A stretch of 22,200 bases of DNA from Botryllus schlosseri. Taxonomy: Eukaryota > Chordata > Ascidiacea > Stolidobranchia > Styelidae. Below the pieces are notes generated by a model. The model saw nothing but the letters and a program-made list of their open reading frames with translations. It was not told the origin of the DNA and made no database searches. How positions within the stretch are numbered: position 1 is the stretch's first letter; every line of letters begins with the position of its first letter. The stretch is from assembly GCA_000444245.1 (NCBI GenBank), contig KE605655.1, positions 25,323 through 47,522 of the forward strand. Direction: 5' to 3'. Position numbers and translations under genes: made by a program. This document shows positions 1 through 11,712 of the stretch, piece by piece.

Positions 1-33
1 GGGGGGGGGGGGGGCTGACGAAGTGCTGTTTTT
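1..33 (+). mobile_element. Fragment of hAT-type element (same family as the copy at 16694-17833)
   Basis: The window opens with 14 G residues and then 19 bases that are identical to the 3' part of the 1140-bp element further right; bases 9-33 match 17728-17752 over 25 positions. After base 33 the two sequences diverge, so the terminal CCACTG end of the family is missing here. The G run may be longer than shown because it meets the window edge. Confidence 0.6.
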
Positions 34-197
34 GTACTGATTAAAGGTAAACCTAGACATGAGCTGTCGTGAGATCCAATTAAACACTTTCTAACAAAAA
101 GGAGTCGCTGAAGCAGAATATTTCTGGTGAAAAGTATGGAATGTGATATGCCATGGCTCGTATAGATATACAAAGTGTGCTTTAACTGGAAACTGAG

Positions 198-387
198 CAG
201 TCAACACAATGACTTGGACTCGGACTCGAGTCATAATACCATGACTCGGACTCGAACCTCTTCTCGATGACTTGGACTCGGACTTGACTCGGTGGTGAAT
301 TGAAAATGACTCGACTTGACTCGAGTCAAAACCGTAAAAGTGAGAATGACTTGTGACTCGGAGCTTTGTGACTTGGTTACAACCCTG
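198..387 (+). mobile_element. Partial GACTCG-rich non-autonomous hAT-like element
   Basis: The stretch is dense in GACTCG/GACTTG words and carries the palindrome GACTCGAGTC twice (223-232 and 318-327). Its last 80 bases align closely with the 3' end of the complete copy at 15382-15851 (same order: palindrome, AAAAGTGAGA, ACTTGTGACTC-type word, TTACAAC, CTG end). The right end is at 387. A left end at 198 (CAGTCAAC) is possible but weak, and I find no matching target duplication, so the copy is probably shortened or decayed. Confidence 0.6.
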
Positions 388-1570
388 CTCATGACGTTAT
401 GTCCATGTTCACATTCGTCGTCATAGACAAGCTATTATAAATATTCGTGTTCACACTAAACAGAACCTTTGGGTTCTCACATTCCGTAATACCCAAGTCA
501 TTTTATGACGTTATACCTCAATAATAATTCGGAATCCTCGCACCCGCACAAAAAATACCTCTCGTGCCCCTTCGCACTTGTGGTTATCACCACTGATTAA
601 TAAAGCTCATGACCAGTGGCTGGTTGGTATGGGTTTTTATTGGCGCTCGGCTGCTGTGGCCTTGTGCATCAGATCGAAATTGTGATTGGAACAAGACTTT
701 TCTAAATTACTCGATTCGACAGGAGCGCGAATTTTATAATGGGCGCTTCAGTGACAGGGATAGTAAGAATTTCCTATTACACAATGTTCACGCCACAGTT
801 CCTGGCAGCTCTGATGATATTAGTTGTTTATCTCGGACATTTAAGCAGGAAATGTTCCACAGATTCCACAGCCTGAATGTCCATGTGATTCTTAACCTCT
901 TAGCCAGTCCCAGGGGTTATCTGAAGGTCAAGACACACACCCTATTCATACAGAATAAGGTACACTTAAATGTTCGTCATAATCTCTTTGTTTTGTGTGA
1001 AAATAATGATTTATTGGTTTGGGGTATTCAATACTATTGTTGAACGTGAACCTATGACATCCCGTGACTTCATATTGCTAATTCCAACCGTATACATTTC
1101 AGTGAAGTGATATATTAATGTACAGTACACGATATACCTATCGACGACTCAGACCACATTATACCACATACTGAAGGACATGGTTATGGACTTTTTAAAA
1201 TTCACCAAATGTATCAACTGGGGCAATCAAATGATATAATAATCCCATAACAGCAATATCTTCCGTCGCTTTGCCAACAATTTTGACGAGGACTTGCAAG
1301 GGAATATAAGCTTACGCCGTTATGGTCCGTGGCAGACCGGACAATGTGTTCCGCGTCTGACGTGCTGAGCTGAGTGTAAAACGGGTTTGTATATCTGATA
1401 TTATTCCTTTAACACGCCTACACCTCAATCGCACTGATTTGGTTTTTATGATACAATAAACATATAAAATCAAGATGGATCCCGTACGCCTACGCCTCCC
1501 TTTTAGATTTTTTTACATTATACAACGATGTATTCTCTATATCAATTTCATTGATAGGTTGAATGAAGCA

Positions 1571-1602
1571 TGATTGGCTGACTACCTACGGGCTATATAT
1601 AG
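1571..1602 (+). promoter_or_regulatory. Weak promoter-like site: ATTGG box and TATATATA palindrome
   Basis: TGATTGGC (an inverted CCAAT box) at 1571-1578 precedes CTATATATAG at 1593-1602, which sits inside the 12-base palindrome GCTATATATAGC. The two boxes are closer together than in a usual promoter, and no clear transcript start or gene follows, so this may be chance in AT-rich DNA. Confidence 0.15.
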
Positions 1603-2199
1603 CGTATTTCGCTAGAGATGTTGTGTGAGTGAGTTTCTATGACATTTTCATGCTGAAATGTTGCGCATACGAGACCTACAGTGATGTAGGCAACATACAG
1701 AATATAGGCAACACTTGTACAGTGCACATAACCAAAACACGAATTCGTATATGTTGAACATTCAGTAAATATATTCCTTTGAATTACATACAGTGGGTTA
1801 CATCTCGACAGTAAGAACGACGTAGGTTTATTCAGTATCCCGACTTCATTCTCCATACAGTCGCTCGTGATTACAAAGCAAATGCTTTGGACATTGATGT
1901 GCGACTTTAATTACACAATAATTATGTACGCTGAATCAGCACCACCCAATGTATACTGCACATGATGCGATTCCATACGAGAAATGTCCTTGTACCATTT
2001 GGCACATGGGTAGATTATAGTGTTGCCTTGCTTAGATGTCGAAGTAGGTTAGAGCTGTATTGAGCTTAGTTCAGTCTGTCTTGAAACGATCAACAGCGTC
2101 ACCATACGGATTAAAATGCTGAAATTGAAAGGGGAATGGCATGCAGCGAGACCAAGAATTTGTGCGGTCTGAACTTTGTACGTCGCACAATGTGAAACT

Positions 2200-2218
2200 G
2201 AGAGAGAGAGAGAGAGAG
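2200..2218. repeat. (GA)n microsatellite
   Basis: A pure alternating GA tract of 19 bases, in otherwise unique sequence. Confidence 0.9.
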
Positions 2219-2805
2219 CAATTGAACTACCCATCAATGTAAATCAATGATATTCCAATAATATATCGGATAAATAGTCAAAGCATCGCTACCTAAATTC
2301 GCAGTTCTTAATGTACCGTATTGGGCAAAAAAAGCTGATAATTAGCATTAAAGCTAGTGCCAGTTCCGTTGTCGATTTGTACAGTGTACGAGACGAGACT
2401 GAGATATTCAGAAATTGAGTCGCCCATTTAATATACATGGAATTGTATTCAAACACTAAGCCGGCTTTATTGTCACTGCTTAGCACCACAAATTTACATA
2501 TTAATATTATTAATAAAATCATATATATTCCCCACAGACAGTAGTGTCATTGTCATCTATTGCCCTATCGCAAATGTCTGAGTGTTATCAAATTACCCCA
2601 AAGCCCTGCTAACAGCTTTTCTTGTGCTAGACAAAGAATATCCGTAGCATGAATGGGACATGCGAAGATCTAATCAGTGATAAGAACTGTCTGGCAGCAC
2701 CAAAGCGGTAATCCGTTAGCGCTTTGAGTCGAACTCGGCTTAATCAGTCGCAATCATGCAAGATAACACATTTATCAGGTGTGATTAGTCTACCTTAATT
2801 TTGGG

Positions 2806-2840
2806 TATAAAAGACAGCGGCCAAGAGCAACATACTCATT
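2806..2840 (+). promoter_or_regulatory. Core promoter candidate: TATA box plus initiator
   Basis: A consensus TATAAAAG box lies at 2806-2813 with a G-rich left flank (TTGGG). Thirty-two bases from its first T is an A (2838) inside CTCATTAC, a fair match to the animal initiator TCA(G/T)T. Just upstream (2761-2790) are two GATA-type words, AGATAA and TTATCA. The spacing and direction fit transcription rightward into the tandem repeats beginning at 3161. No start codon with a convincing frame follows, so any transcript is more likely non-coding. Expression is not shown by the sequence. Confidence 0.4.
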
Positions 2841-3160
2841 ACTTCACTGTTGTTTCGGAACGTTAAGGTATCCTTAGTTTGGAGAGTTGAAGAGCATAGG
2901 GAACGTCGAGGATTATGTTAAGTGGTTTGTACGAAAATTTCGAGATTGAATTTAATCGTTTGCTCGAGGTATGAAGCTTACTTCTTCGTGGTTTCCCTAA
3001 TATATGTAAAAGGGAAGTTAAATAACGTAGGCTACGCGGTGTCTAATTCTGCGCTGGACGTGCACGTCATGATTCCAGGACTTGAAAGCTCCGATAAGCG
3101 CTTTCTACGGTAGACGAGAAGCTTGTAGTGTGGGTATAAGAAGGTGGAATTGTGAGGTAT

Positions 3161-3572
3161 CTCTCAGTTGCATTGTCTGCAGTATTTGGCTGCAAGTACG
3201 CATATGATACCTTGGTTCGTCGTATAGCTTGCGCTTTGTGGAACAGGACAGGGTGTGCTGGTCGCCCTCTTATTGCTAGCACACTCTGCCATGTTGCTTA
3301 AAGCGCCGGCATCTTCCAACGCTTTTTAGTAGTTAAATATTGGAAGCGAAGTCTGGGAAAGCTATTCTCTCAGTTGCATTGTTTGCAGTATTCGGCTGCA
3401 AGTACGGATATGATACCTTGGTTCGTCCTATAGCTTGCGCTTTGTGGAACAGGATGGGATGTGCTGGCCGCCCTCTTATTGCTAGCACACTCTGTCATGT
3501 TGCATAAAGCGCTGGCATCTTCCAACGCTTTTTAGTAGTTAAATATTGGAAGCGAAGTCTGGGAAAGCTATT
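3161..3572 (+). repeat. Tandem 206-bp repeat, two units in register
   Basis: Unit 1 is 3161-3366 and unit 2 is 3367-3572. Both begin CTCTCAGTTGCATTGT and end GGGAAAGCTATT, with no insertions or deletions between them. I count about 11 substitutions in 206 bases (about 95% identity), all in the first ~150 bases; the last ~55 bases are identical. Each unit contains AAAGCG...CGCTTT and CTTCCAA...TTGGAAG inverted pairs that could form overlapping, alternative hairpins. Frames through the units are short and interrupted, which argues against protein coding. The array follows the TATA promoter candidate at 2806. Confidence 0.9.
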
Positions 3573-3722
3573 ACGTTTTCAATATTGCAATCGCAAGGGC
3601 GGGTAAATATGTTGGAAACATAGGGTAGTTAGTTCCTCATATGCGTTTTGATGCGGTTTATGTGATTACAAAAGCTATCAGATTTTTCTTCTCGAATCGA
3701 GACTTCACATTTCATCCTCTTC

Positions 3723-3960
3723 GTGGAACAGGACCGGGTATGAGTTATATTTTGTAACATCATGCCAGATCTTGTTGCGCAAAGCGGCTGTATTTAGCTT
3801 CGTGTGATTTTTAAGTAGTGTCGTTATGTTAAATGCTGCATTTGCCGACCAATGTCGCTTCTGCTTAATGGAACAGGTCGGTTGGGTGGTGATTAATAAT
3901 TACGTTCCACGCAGCCCATCCTGGTCCACAAAGCGGCCGTGCTTCTCAACGAAATAACCA
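3723..3960 (+). repeat. Two decayed relatives of the 206-bp repeat
   Basis: The core of the 206-bp unit, TGGAACAGG followed about 65-75 bases later by AAAGCG and a hairpin-prone tail, recurs twice more: GTGGAACAGGAC at about 3724 with GCAAAGCGGC near 3779, and ATGGAACAGGTC near 3858 with CAAAGCGGCC near 3930. Order and spacing are kept while the bases between have drifted. This suggests an older array of at least four units, of which the first two were copied or made uniform recently. Confidence 0.45.
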
Positions 3961-4239
3961 GCTACGGACAACGGATTTGTGAGCATTGTGAACCAGCAAT
4001 CGCGTTAATGGTTCGTCTGCAACCCACGATTTAACGCCGGCGATTAAGCATACCAGTTTTAATCGATGTTCATGTCATTTTGGAACTATGCATGGCGAGA
4101 GTTTGAGATGAACTTATCACCAGCATAGTTTCCTAAATGATGTGGATGCAGACTGCAATTCTGTGTAGTAAATTTCATTGAACTAAGCAATATGTCTTGC
4201 GCTGTTCTCAAACGCGTATCCCATTTTGCCTTCCAATTC

Positions 4240-4466
4240 TGTTCACGTCGTTTCGAAACTAGCATTGATGGCCGTGGCAGTACGGATCTAGCGTCACCAG
4301 TACTAGTCTCCTACCGATTTGGAAATATGATCACATATTACTATTCATTACATACCAAACTAGTTTGCTGTACTCTTGTCCATGTCGTTTCGAAACAACC
4401 TATGATGTCGTTTTTGAACAGTCTGGCGACACCAGTGGTTGTTTCAAACCGATTTGGAAATACGCG
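4240..4466 (+). repeat. Diverged tandem duplication, period about 136 bp
   Basis: The word GTCGTTTCGAAAC occurs at 4247 and 4384, and ACCGATTTGGAAATA at 4313 and 4448. Between them CACCAGT and neighbouring bases also align. The two copies differ by a net two-base length change, which shifts reading frame, so the duplication is more likely non-coding even though one frame reads LASPVLVSYRFGN in copy 1 and LATPVVVSNRFGN in copy 2. Confidence 0.6.
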
Positions 4467-7400
4467 CTTCAACTTTGTACAGAATTATCACCGACCGATT
4501 CAATATTAAAATCGTTTCAGCGGGGAATATCCACATTGGTATTCCTACACAAAGTCTATAGTGTATTCTATAATAAATGTCGTGCTTTCAAGACTACATA
4601 CAGTTCGGTATATTTCATTGACTGATTTTCCTCAACTAATTAAGGGACACTAAGGTCTTCAAGTTGATAAATTGTACCGCAATGTATGCAGTCTTGGAAG
4701 CAATATTGAAGTTCAGTGCCTGTGTGTGGACCACGCTTATTTATATAGCTGGTACTGGTATTCACTTGTGCTTTGTCGATAGCCATTTCGCTTAAAACTG
4801 TACTTGGTGACTGCGTAGGGATGTCGGAGCCGCAGTCATCTGTATAGTTTTAATAGCGACTTTGTTGCTGGCCACAGTGCGACTATTCTTTCTAGCCCGT
4901 AGGTGATCACGTAACGAATGGCATGAATCGCACCCTCAGCGCAGTGGCTGCGCTGTAATGTCACACGCCAAGCGCGGAGGGAGACATTTACGTAGGATGC
5001 CGGCTATTTTCAGAGCCGAATTGTAATCTCACCGCGATTCGCATTCATGCCAATGTCTGCTGATGAAAATTGATAGCTCTTTCGAATTTTCGTTGAATTG
5101 CTATGATGCGTCCACAAAATATGTTTTCCGTGATACTGTTCATGCCTGCTACGTTTTGAAACTGCCCGTGTTATGATTGTGAAAACAATAGTCAACCATA
5201 AAAGGGCAGTATCATCATGTCTTGGGAGGTGACGACAAGTAGCCGTGGCTGTTTTTTGTGGCCTTCGTTGATTTAAAAAAATCCCAGCAGGTTATACGCT
5301 AAACCCGGGATGCAGAGCCGTTCTGAAATTTGATAATGAATCGACCAATTGTTTCAATGGTAATTCGGGGCGATTTTTAAACCTCATTAGTAGCGAGTCA
5401 AATCATTCCGTTTCTTTGTAATGCTGGCGGGGTACTTCCCTTTCCTCGCGCGCACTTCTCAGATGCGTTGCAGGATAATTAAATGTCGCCCACTGCTTAA
5501 TAGCTGGATGCGTCTAAAGACATCTTGATATGCATAACAAAGTCAATTAATAAGAACCTTGAGATTGGCTCATGTGGCGATAACTACCGCTGGGTCGTGG
5601 TTACCAAATTATCCCCGATGCATTATGCTGAGCTCGGGATACCGATTATGTCGCTACAAAAAAATCTTTCTATTATAAACGGGTTCGCCTTTTTCTTGTG
5701 CGTACGTACAGATAGATATCCACACTGCCATAAATTTGGGAATTGGCTTTGTCTAGTTCTAGTTATCAGCAGTTCTTCAGGAATCGTTGAGGTCAGTGGC
5801 ATTACCTCCGAATGTTGGTAAATTATTAATGTATTTCTTGTCTTATATTTAAGATTATGATCTGATAGTTTAGGCACCTGATGATCGGGCCAGAAGTCCT
5901 CAGGGAACAATCACCCTCGTTTTGTAAATCGATCAACGGCGGTTAACAGTGAGTATGCCATAGAAATAAGGATCATGCAATTTAATACCTATGTCCAGAC
6001 TGTGATGTTGAATCACATTTGAGTGGTTCAGATGTGCCATGTTCGGAGTCCTGGTAGCTACCTGAAGTTGTCATTCGTGTGTTTCTGAACGTTTCCGCAC
6101 TGAGGCGCAGAACATTCTGAACCAAGACAAATAGTCTTTCCATGTATGGGTGATACTATCGAATGAGGCGAGGCGTGTTTTATGAAACGCTTATTGAAAC
6201 TAGTTCCAGCTTGTCGCTGTAAGGAACATTCATTAAATGCTTTGTTACCTACAGTCTTCCAAAGTGTTTATTGCGTGATCCGTATAGAGACCAGCAAACT
6301 CTTCGTTGGTCATTTTACGTAAATCATTACTTCATATTTATGACTTCCAACTTGAATTGGTATTCTTGTCTTTTCCACCAACATCTAAAAATGATTCGTT
6401 ACTTTCGAATCCGAATCATTCTCAGATAATGGTAGAAAAGGAGCAGGAGTAATTTGCGTTCTAATAGCCGTACAAGAGAGATTCTTTGTCTCAATTAGAA
6501 ACGTCTTAGTGATACCGAAAAATCCAGCTCGGTACTACGAAGGCTGTTTGCAATCGAGATTACAGACGACCGTCGATTTGCATTTATTACACGCAAACGA
6601 CTAACTTACGGTGTGGTACTGGCTTACGTTTTCGACTCGATCGAAGGCAGGGTCACCTCTGAGAAACAACCTAAAACTATTCTTTGGAAGCATTGAATAG
6701 TTTGTGGTAGTTTCACCGAGTGAACTGCAATCTCGTCAATGTCGCGGTAGTGAAGTGTAGTGGAATTAGACAAAACCCAACCCTATATACTACTCGTATT
6801 CTGTGGTCGTGGGTATTCCAATGCGAGTGAAATGAATATACGTGGCGCACTTTATGGAACACGTCATAAAGTGTCTCGTTACTAGTCGAGGCTTTGTGGC
6901 GCGTTCCTTGAACTGAGTTGGCGGATTGACAACGAATCGATGTGGCGGGAGGATCGAGTTCGTATTTACTGCGTGGTGCTCTTTCATACACTTCTGTGAT
7001 TATTCTTACTTTTAATAGTCGATTCCGTAATCAACTATACTGTTATCTTTACTTGAACCCGAAAACAAATTACTTTCATTCCAGATCTTTGGCGATGACG
7101 TACGCCTTTGTGCCAAATATTGGTACCTTTCTCAGTCCACCTAATGGCCAGTCGAATTGAAACTGGAATACGTAAATGGGTATGGATTAGAAAGAAAGTA
7201 GCTTTGTAATTGCATAGACCTACTTCAAGGAACAGACCCAATCGGACGATGTGCGCTTATTGTTCGTTAAGGCTTGTTCCTGTGAAGTGATATGCGACTT
7301 TCGTCTCGTAGTGGGTACGCATGAACAGCATTAAGTTTAGCATCAATGATTGTGAATATATTTTAACATAGATGGATTGGCGACGGAGTGTCATTTTGGA

Positions 7401-9353
7401 AGTCTGTTGCCGGAGCTGGAATGAATCACGACACGAAACTAACCGTAAGGCTTTTCATTTCTTAACTGTGCAAGCGACTTACATTCGCTCCACTTGAGCG
7501 TCATCAACAGGACTTGGCACAGTGATTTATCCACGAGAATTATATAGTTCCGATATACTATTTTCCACTGTGGGATGTTGCAAACCTCGTTTGGCCGTAT
7601 CGTAACATCCAAAGCTACGCACAATAATAAAAATGACCCGGTGTGGAAAAACAGTATCAAATAGAAATTTATAACTGGTATGTTTTGTGCTCTCGTAACG
7701 GGTACCTCTGTTTCAACTTTCCGTATCATACTCTATCCAGAATCGAATCAATGGGGCATTGGATTTTTCCAGGCCCAGTAGTCTCGATCACAGCCACGTT
7801 CAATGGGAGGCATGACCAATATGCTAGCCTCCATGTCGACTCGGTTTGATAGACGATCATGGGGTCTTCGCGATTGTCGGGGAGATATATTGCACATAAT
7901 AGGCCCGGTGCCGGTTACGTGACAGCTGCGTAGCTTTGCATTAATATTTATAATGAACTTGCCGTCTGTTGACCTAGTTTAGTCACCATTATATACACGA
8001 ATCCGGAAACGAGAGACAATATGGTAAAGAGTGATCCCGCTAGTCGCGCTACGCTTGCATTTTAGTACTTACCCCAAACCGTGTGAAGTATTTAAACAGG
8101 CGTGTTCTCATTACCGTTGACGAGATTTGCGTTGTGGGATTGGGGTCGTTTTGAGATGCGGAATGGATTTGGCAGCAACGTCTGGAGGGATGCAGCGTCG
8201 TATGTGACTCAGCATTGAGTCAGTTATTAGCATGAGTTGCAACAGTGCAATATGCCACAGACTATTATCATACCATATCGGTTTACTTGGTAGTTACTGA
8301 ATCTTGGCCTGCTGCGCGCTCTAGTGCTGAATTCATGTGTCTACTCTCATGTTATCAAGCGTAATTTTGATAGTATAAAATTGAGAATACGAACTGGACT
8401 TAGAATTGCAAATATACTTACTACATTGTTGTAAAATAGTTAATGGTGAAGACGCCCGATGCAGATTCAACTAGATAATTCTCGTTGTCTAATAATTCGT
8501 GAAATCTTTCTTGCTCTAATTGCAATTAATTGTTTCCTGATAATGCTACAGAAGAACTGTATAGCGCGAAACGAACCAAGCGTTGTCCACAAACATTTGC
8601 TATGCTCATGCTTGTGGGTATGGATATATTACCGGAACTTGATTCGATGTCCAAGCTTTCGCGAATTCAGTAATTCTAATTCTAATCTGGAAAAAAACTC
8701 TATAGCTATGACTCACCGAGCTTCGTGTTCCAACTGCGCCAATGCAATAGATTTCAGCAATGGTTATACTTCCAAGCCAATGGCAGTTTTAAAGTTAAAG
8801 ATTTCCACAGGCTTTGTTCGGAGGATGTGGAACCTGCTAGCAATATTCCATTTCGTGGCTTTTCAGTCTGTGACATAATATAAAATATTGCTACAGGAAA
8901 GTCTGTTATATATGATGTTTAGTGCAGAATCTCAAATTTTTTTCAATTGATTTTTGAACGTGAATAAGCGTTGAACGTCATATCTCGCCCTATAAAAAAA
9001 AACTTTAACTTTCAACAAAACTTCTAGCACGAAATTATTATTACTTGTCAAATGTTTGCCGGTAGTATCTTCGTGGTCACTGATCACATCGTCCACACTA
9101 TTGGAACGGTTTATTAAGGACATTCGTTATACCTCGTATGCCTTCATTCGATTCGTTTTGCAGTATAATTCGCCAAATGCAATCTTCTCGCAGGCTGGCC
9201 GTGACAATAATTAATCCCCATTGCGCTAAGCTGTACGGCGAGTCCGTTTTCGAAGCCTGGCATGCGCATTAAGAAATTGATCGATTGCATTCGTGCTCCA
9301 TAATCACGGTTGTTGTAGCTCTCTGCTTAATATCCGGAATTTAGGTCAACTCC
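4467..9353. other. Unique sequence, no recognisable gene or repeat
   Basis: I see no domain, RNA gene or transposon end in this stretch. An open frame of 139 codons (8459-8878, plus strand) follows a TATAAAA-like word at about 8375, but its translation is unlike any family I know and its length is within chance. Small hairpins occur, such as CAGCGCAG-TGG-CTGCGCTG at 4937-4955 and AATGATTCG/CGAATCATT at 6390-6420; each is of a size expected by chance. Confidence 0.55.
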
Positions 9354-9412
9354 GCGCTGGGTTTAGTAGCAACGTGAGAAAGTGATAACGAGTGACGCAG
9401 GAAACCCAGCGC
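9354..9412. repeat. Inverted repeat, 11-bp perfect stem
   Basis: GCGCTGGGTTT at 9354-9364 is the exact complement of AAACCCAGCGC at 9402-9412, with a 37-base spacer. The match can be extended outward by several bases if a two-base gap is allowed (ACT/AGT). It could be a stem in a transcript or the remains of a very small inverted-repeat element. No target duplication is evident. Confidence 0.5.
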
Positions 9413-11012
9413 AGTGATTTTCTTCCTGACCATCTATGCGGCCGCGGTGATACGCTTGGATATGGGGAAGGTAGGCATGGTGTATATGGCCAGATTTTTA
9501 TCATTTAATGATCAATTCTGTAGCTCCGTAACATGGGAATGAATTGGACAGTGTACGTACATGAAATAGTGTGAACGTTTTCTATATATACTTTTTGTGC
9601 TTTGCGACTGCTCTAATTTATACATCTCCTAAACGCAATATTGGGTTGTTTCCAAAGCGTATATATTCTAAATGGTTGCTCTATATGCGTATGCCTGTGA
9701 GTTTAATATATTGGTCGATGTAATTAGCGGTAAGTTCGTAACACATATTCCTCTGTCCTTCGTCTGCAAGTCTACACTGCGATTTTGTTTTGTATCGTTT
9801 TCCCCTTGTTTCTTGATGTGACGAATCGTACATGTTCGAGGCAGTATTGCTTATGAATCGATACCGTCAGTCTGGTTTAGGCGAGAATGTTCATCTTCCA
9901 GCTCTAGTGTTAGCCACTGCGATATGCGCAACCCCATTTCTGTGAGAAACTTCCCAATAATTGTGACAATTCATAACTCACATTAATCGGAAGTTTCGTA
10001 TTGATTTCGGGGGCACCGTCTGTAATGTCGCAAGAATTAAGGTAGTATAATTGATAATATCAGTAGTAAAATTCGTTCTAACATGGCGAAGCATATTGTT
10101 TTACGGGAGGTCTTGCAATCTCTTGTATAGCCACTGTTTTCTTTCTTTGATTGTGAGCTCTGATAAGTTTTGAATATCTGACCTGTATCATATAAAGCTC
10201 CTTAGGCCGTTTGCGCAATTTATTCATCTTTATTGGCGTTCGTAATTTAGCGATCATTTGCATAATTAAGCCTTCTCGTACAGGCAGCTCTCGTCGCTAT
10301 ATAAAGCGTTGTGGAGCATCAGCTGGTTAATAATTTACGGCGTCGCGTATAATTTATTGTAAATCTTTAGTCGTTAAACTGATTTGAATAGTTGTTGAAA
10401 TACAACTATCAGCGCCTAGAAATTAGTAGCATCCCTAGGATTCGGAATGTCGCGCAGAAACACTTATAGTTCGTGGGTCGACATCATATATGATTGTACG
10501 ATGTATACGTGCATTGATGAGCCGGGAAACGGGGCATTACGCGACGAATATTAAGCTATCGGCCTTGCTTGGGTCGGACCAGTCTTGAAAGATCTCGAAA
10601 TGTTGCCTCAGTATTTTTTTTAACTGTGATGCATCGTTATCAACCTAGAACTATTATTATATACAATATGGTGAATCATTTGGGCTCTACTGCAACGACA
10701 CCGGACTTCGCAAACAAAGAAAATGGTAACATACGATTTCTCACTTTCGTGTTCCGTTTGCGTGGTCGGGAGGCGGTATCGGTCCTCGGTATGAGGAAGG
10801 TTAACAGTGGATTCGGAGCTTGTTGAATTCGCCATTCATATGTAATTTCTATTATGGTAGCGATGTATTAATTAGAAAAGTTCAGATCATGTACAAACCA
10901 CTTTTATAACTCTGTTTAGGTGATATCAAATCCCTCACATTCAAAAGATACTAAATTTCACACTCTTGACAGCATCTGGTCCTATTATCCAAGTACCGTA
11001 GTTACCCTATAG
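9413..11012. other. Unique sequence, no recognisable gene
   Basis: Nothing beyond short chance frames is visible. The frame pair around 10569-10835 lies on both strands of the same bases and neither is recognisable. Confidence 0.5.
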
Positions 11013-11075
11013 CAGACCTGGGAAAAGTGCGGCCCGCGAAGCTATTCTGTGCGGCTCGCGAAAGGTTGCTTTGAA
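11013..11075 (+). mobile_element. Orphan left end of a hAT-type element
   Basis: The sequence CAGACCTGGGAAAAGTGCGG followed by CCCGCG, and then a second GCGGCTCGCG, looks like the terminus of hAT-type elements of the CAGGCCTGGGCAAA...GCGGCCCGC kind known from many animal genomes. The likely target copy on its left is CCCTATAG (11005-11012). I cannot find the matching right end or the second target copy before 11700, so the element is truncated or strongly decayed and its true extent is unknown. Confidence 0.4.
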
Positions 11076-11712
11076 TTCAAGACATAAAACTTGCTTTTTG
11101 AATAACCAAAACCACAGGACCCATGAGTCGGTAACCTTCTTCGTCCGAAGAGCCATATTGACCCTATATTTTCCATTTTACCTCCCGAAGAGCTATACAT
11201 GTCCATCAGCTACTACGTCAGCACAATTGAAAAATTGTGACTTCATGGTAGTGCAAATTCGGAATCACTACATGAGATTCATCGTTTGCACCGCATTTTC
11301 TCTGTGCAATTTGTACTAATCATGCTGGTTGCCTTATTTGAGTAACGAGTACGCGAAACTTGAGTTACATAGATCTCTTGCAAGTTATATATGTTTAATT
11401 GTATTGCACTGAGAGGCATATGATATTTCTCGAAGACAATTTAACAATTAGATTTCGAACAGATGTAGACAACAGTAAAAGTATAAATCTACTTTTCACA
11501 CGCTGTTTGCAGTCATTGCGTCTTTTGGTGTTGCATGGTATTCCGGATGGCTTTGTAGTCTGGTTGATGATAATTGTTGAGATTAGGCTTCTTACAAAAT
11601 TTGAGACTTTCGTCAGTACGATATCGTAGGTTCGACTTCATGCTATTCTTATATGCGAGGATCCATGATGACATAGGTAGGTGGAGCCACACATCGTCAC
11701 TATACAGCATGT

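Larger units (their letters stand above)
388..2795. other. Unique sequence without a recognisable gene
   Basis: No conserved domain, RNA gene or complete transposon is visible. The longest open frame (609-1043, plus strand, 144 codons) begins with a hydrophobic, signal-like stretch but resembles nothing I know, and chance alone would give a frame of this size about once in a window this long. Two GACGTTAT words at about 393 and 509 flank an AT-rich stretch. A (GA)n run lies at 2200-2218. Confidence 0.6.

Noticed and set aside
609-1043. 144-codon open frame with a hydrophobic start
   Set aside because: The translation matches no family I recognise, there is no supporting promoter or splice context, and one frame of this length is expected by chance in 22 kb of this composition.
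4192-4509. Frame with repeated peptide LASPVLVSYRFGN / LATPVVVSNRFGN
   Set aside because: The similarity follows from the DNA duplication, and a two-base length difference between the copies breaks the shared frame outside this short part.
4937-4955. Perfect 8-bp hairpin CAGCGCAG-TGG-CTGCGCTG
   Set aside because: A stem of this size is expected about once by chance in 22 kb; it has no terminator-like or RNA context.
8459-8878. 139-codon open frame downstream of a TATA-like word
   Set aside because: It has a hydrophobic, low-structure translation without motifs, and its length is within chance. The TATAAAA word is common in AT-rich DNA.
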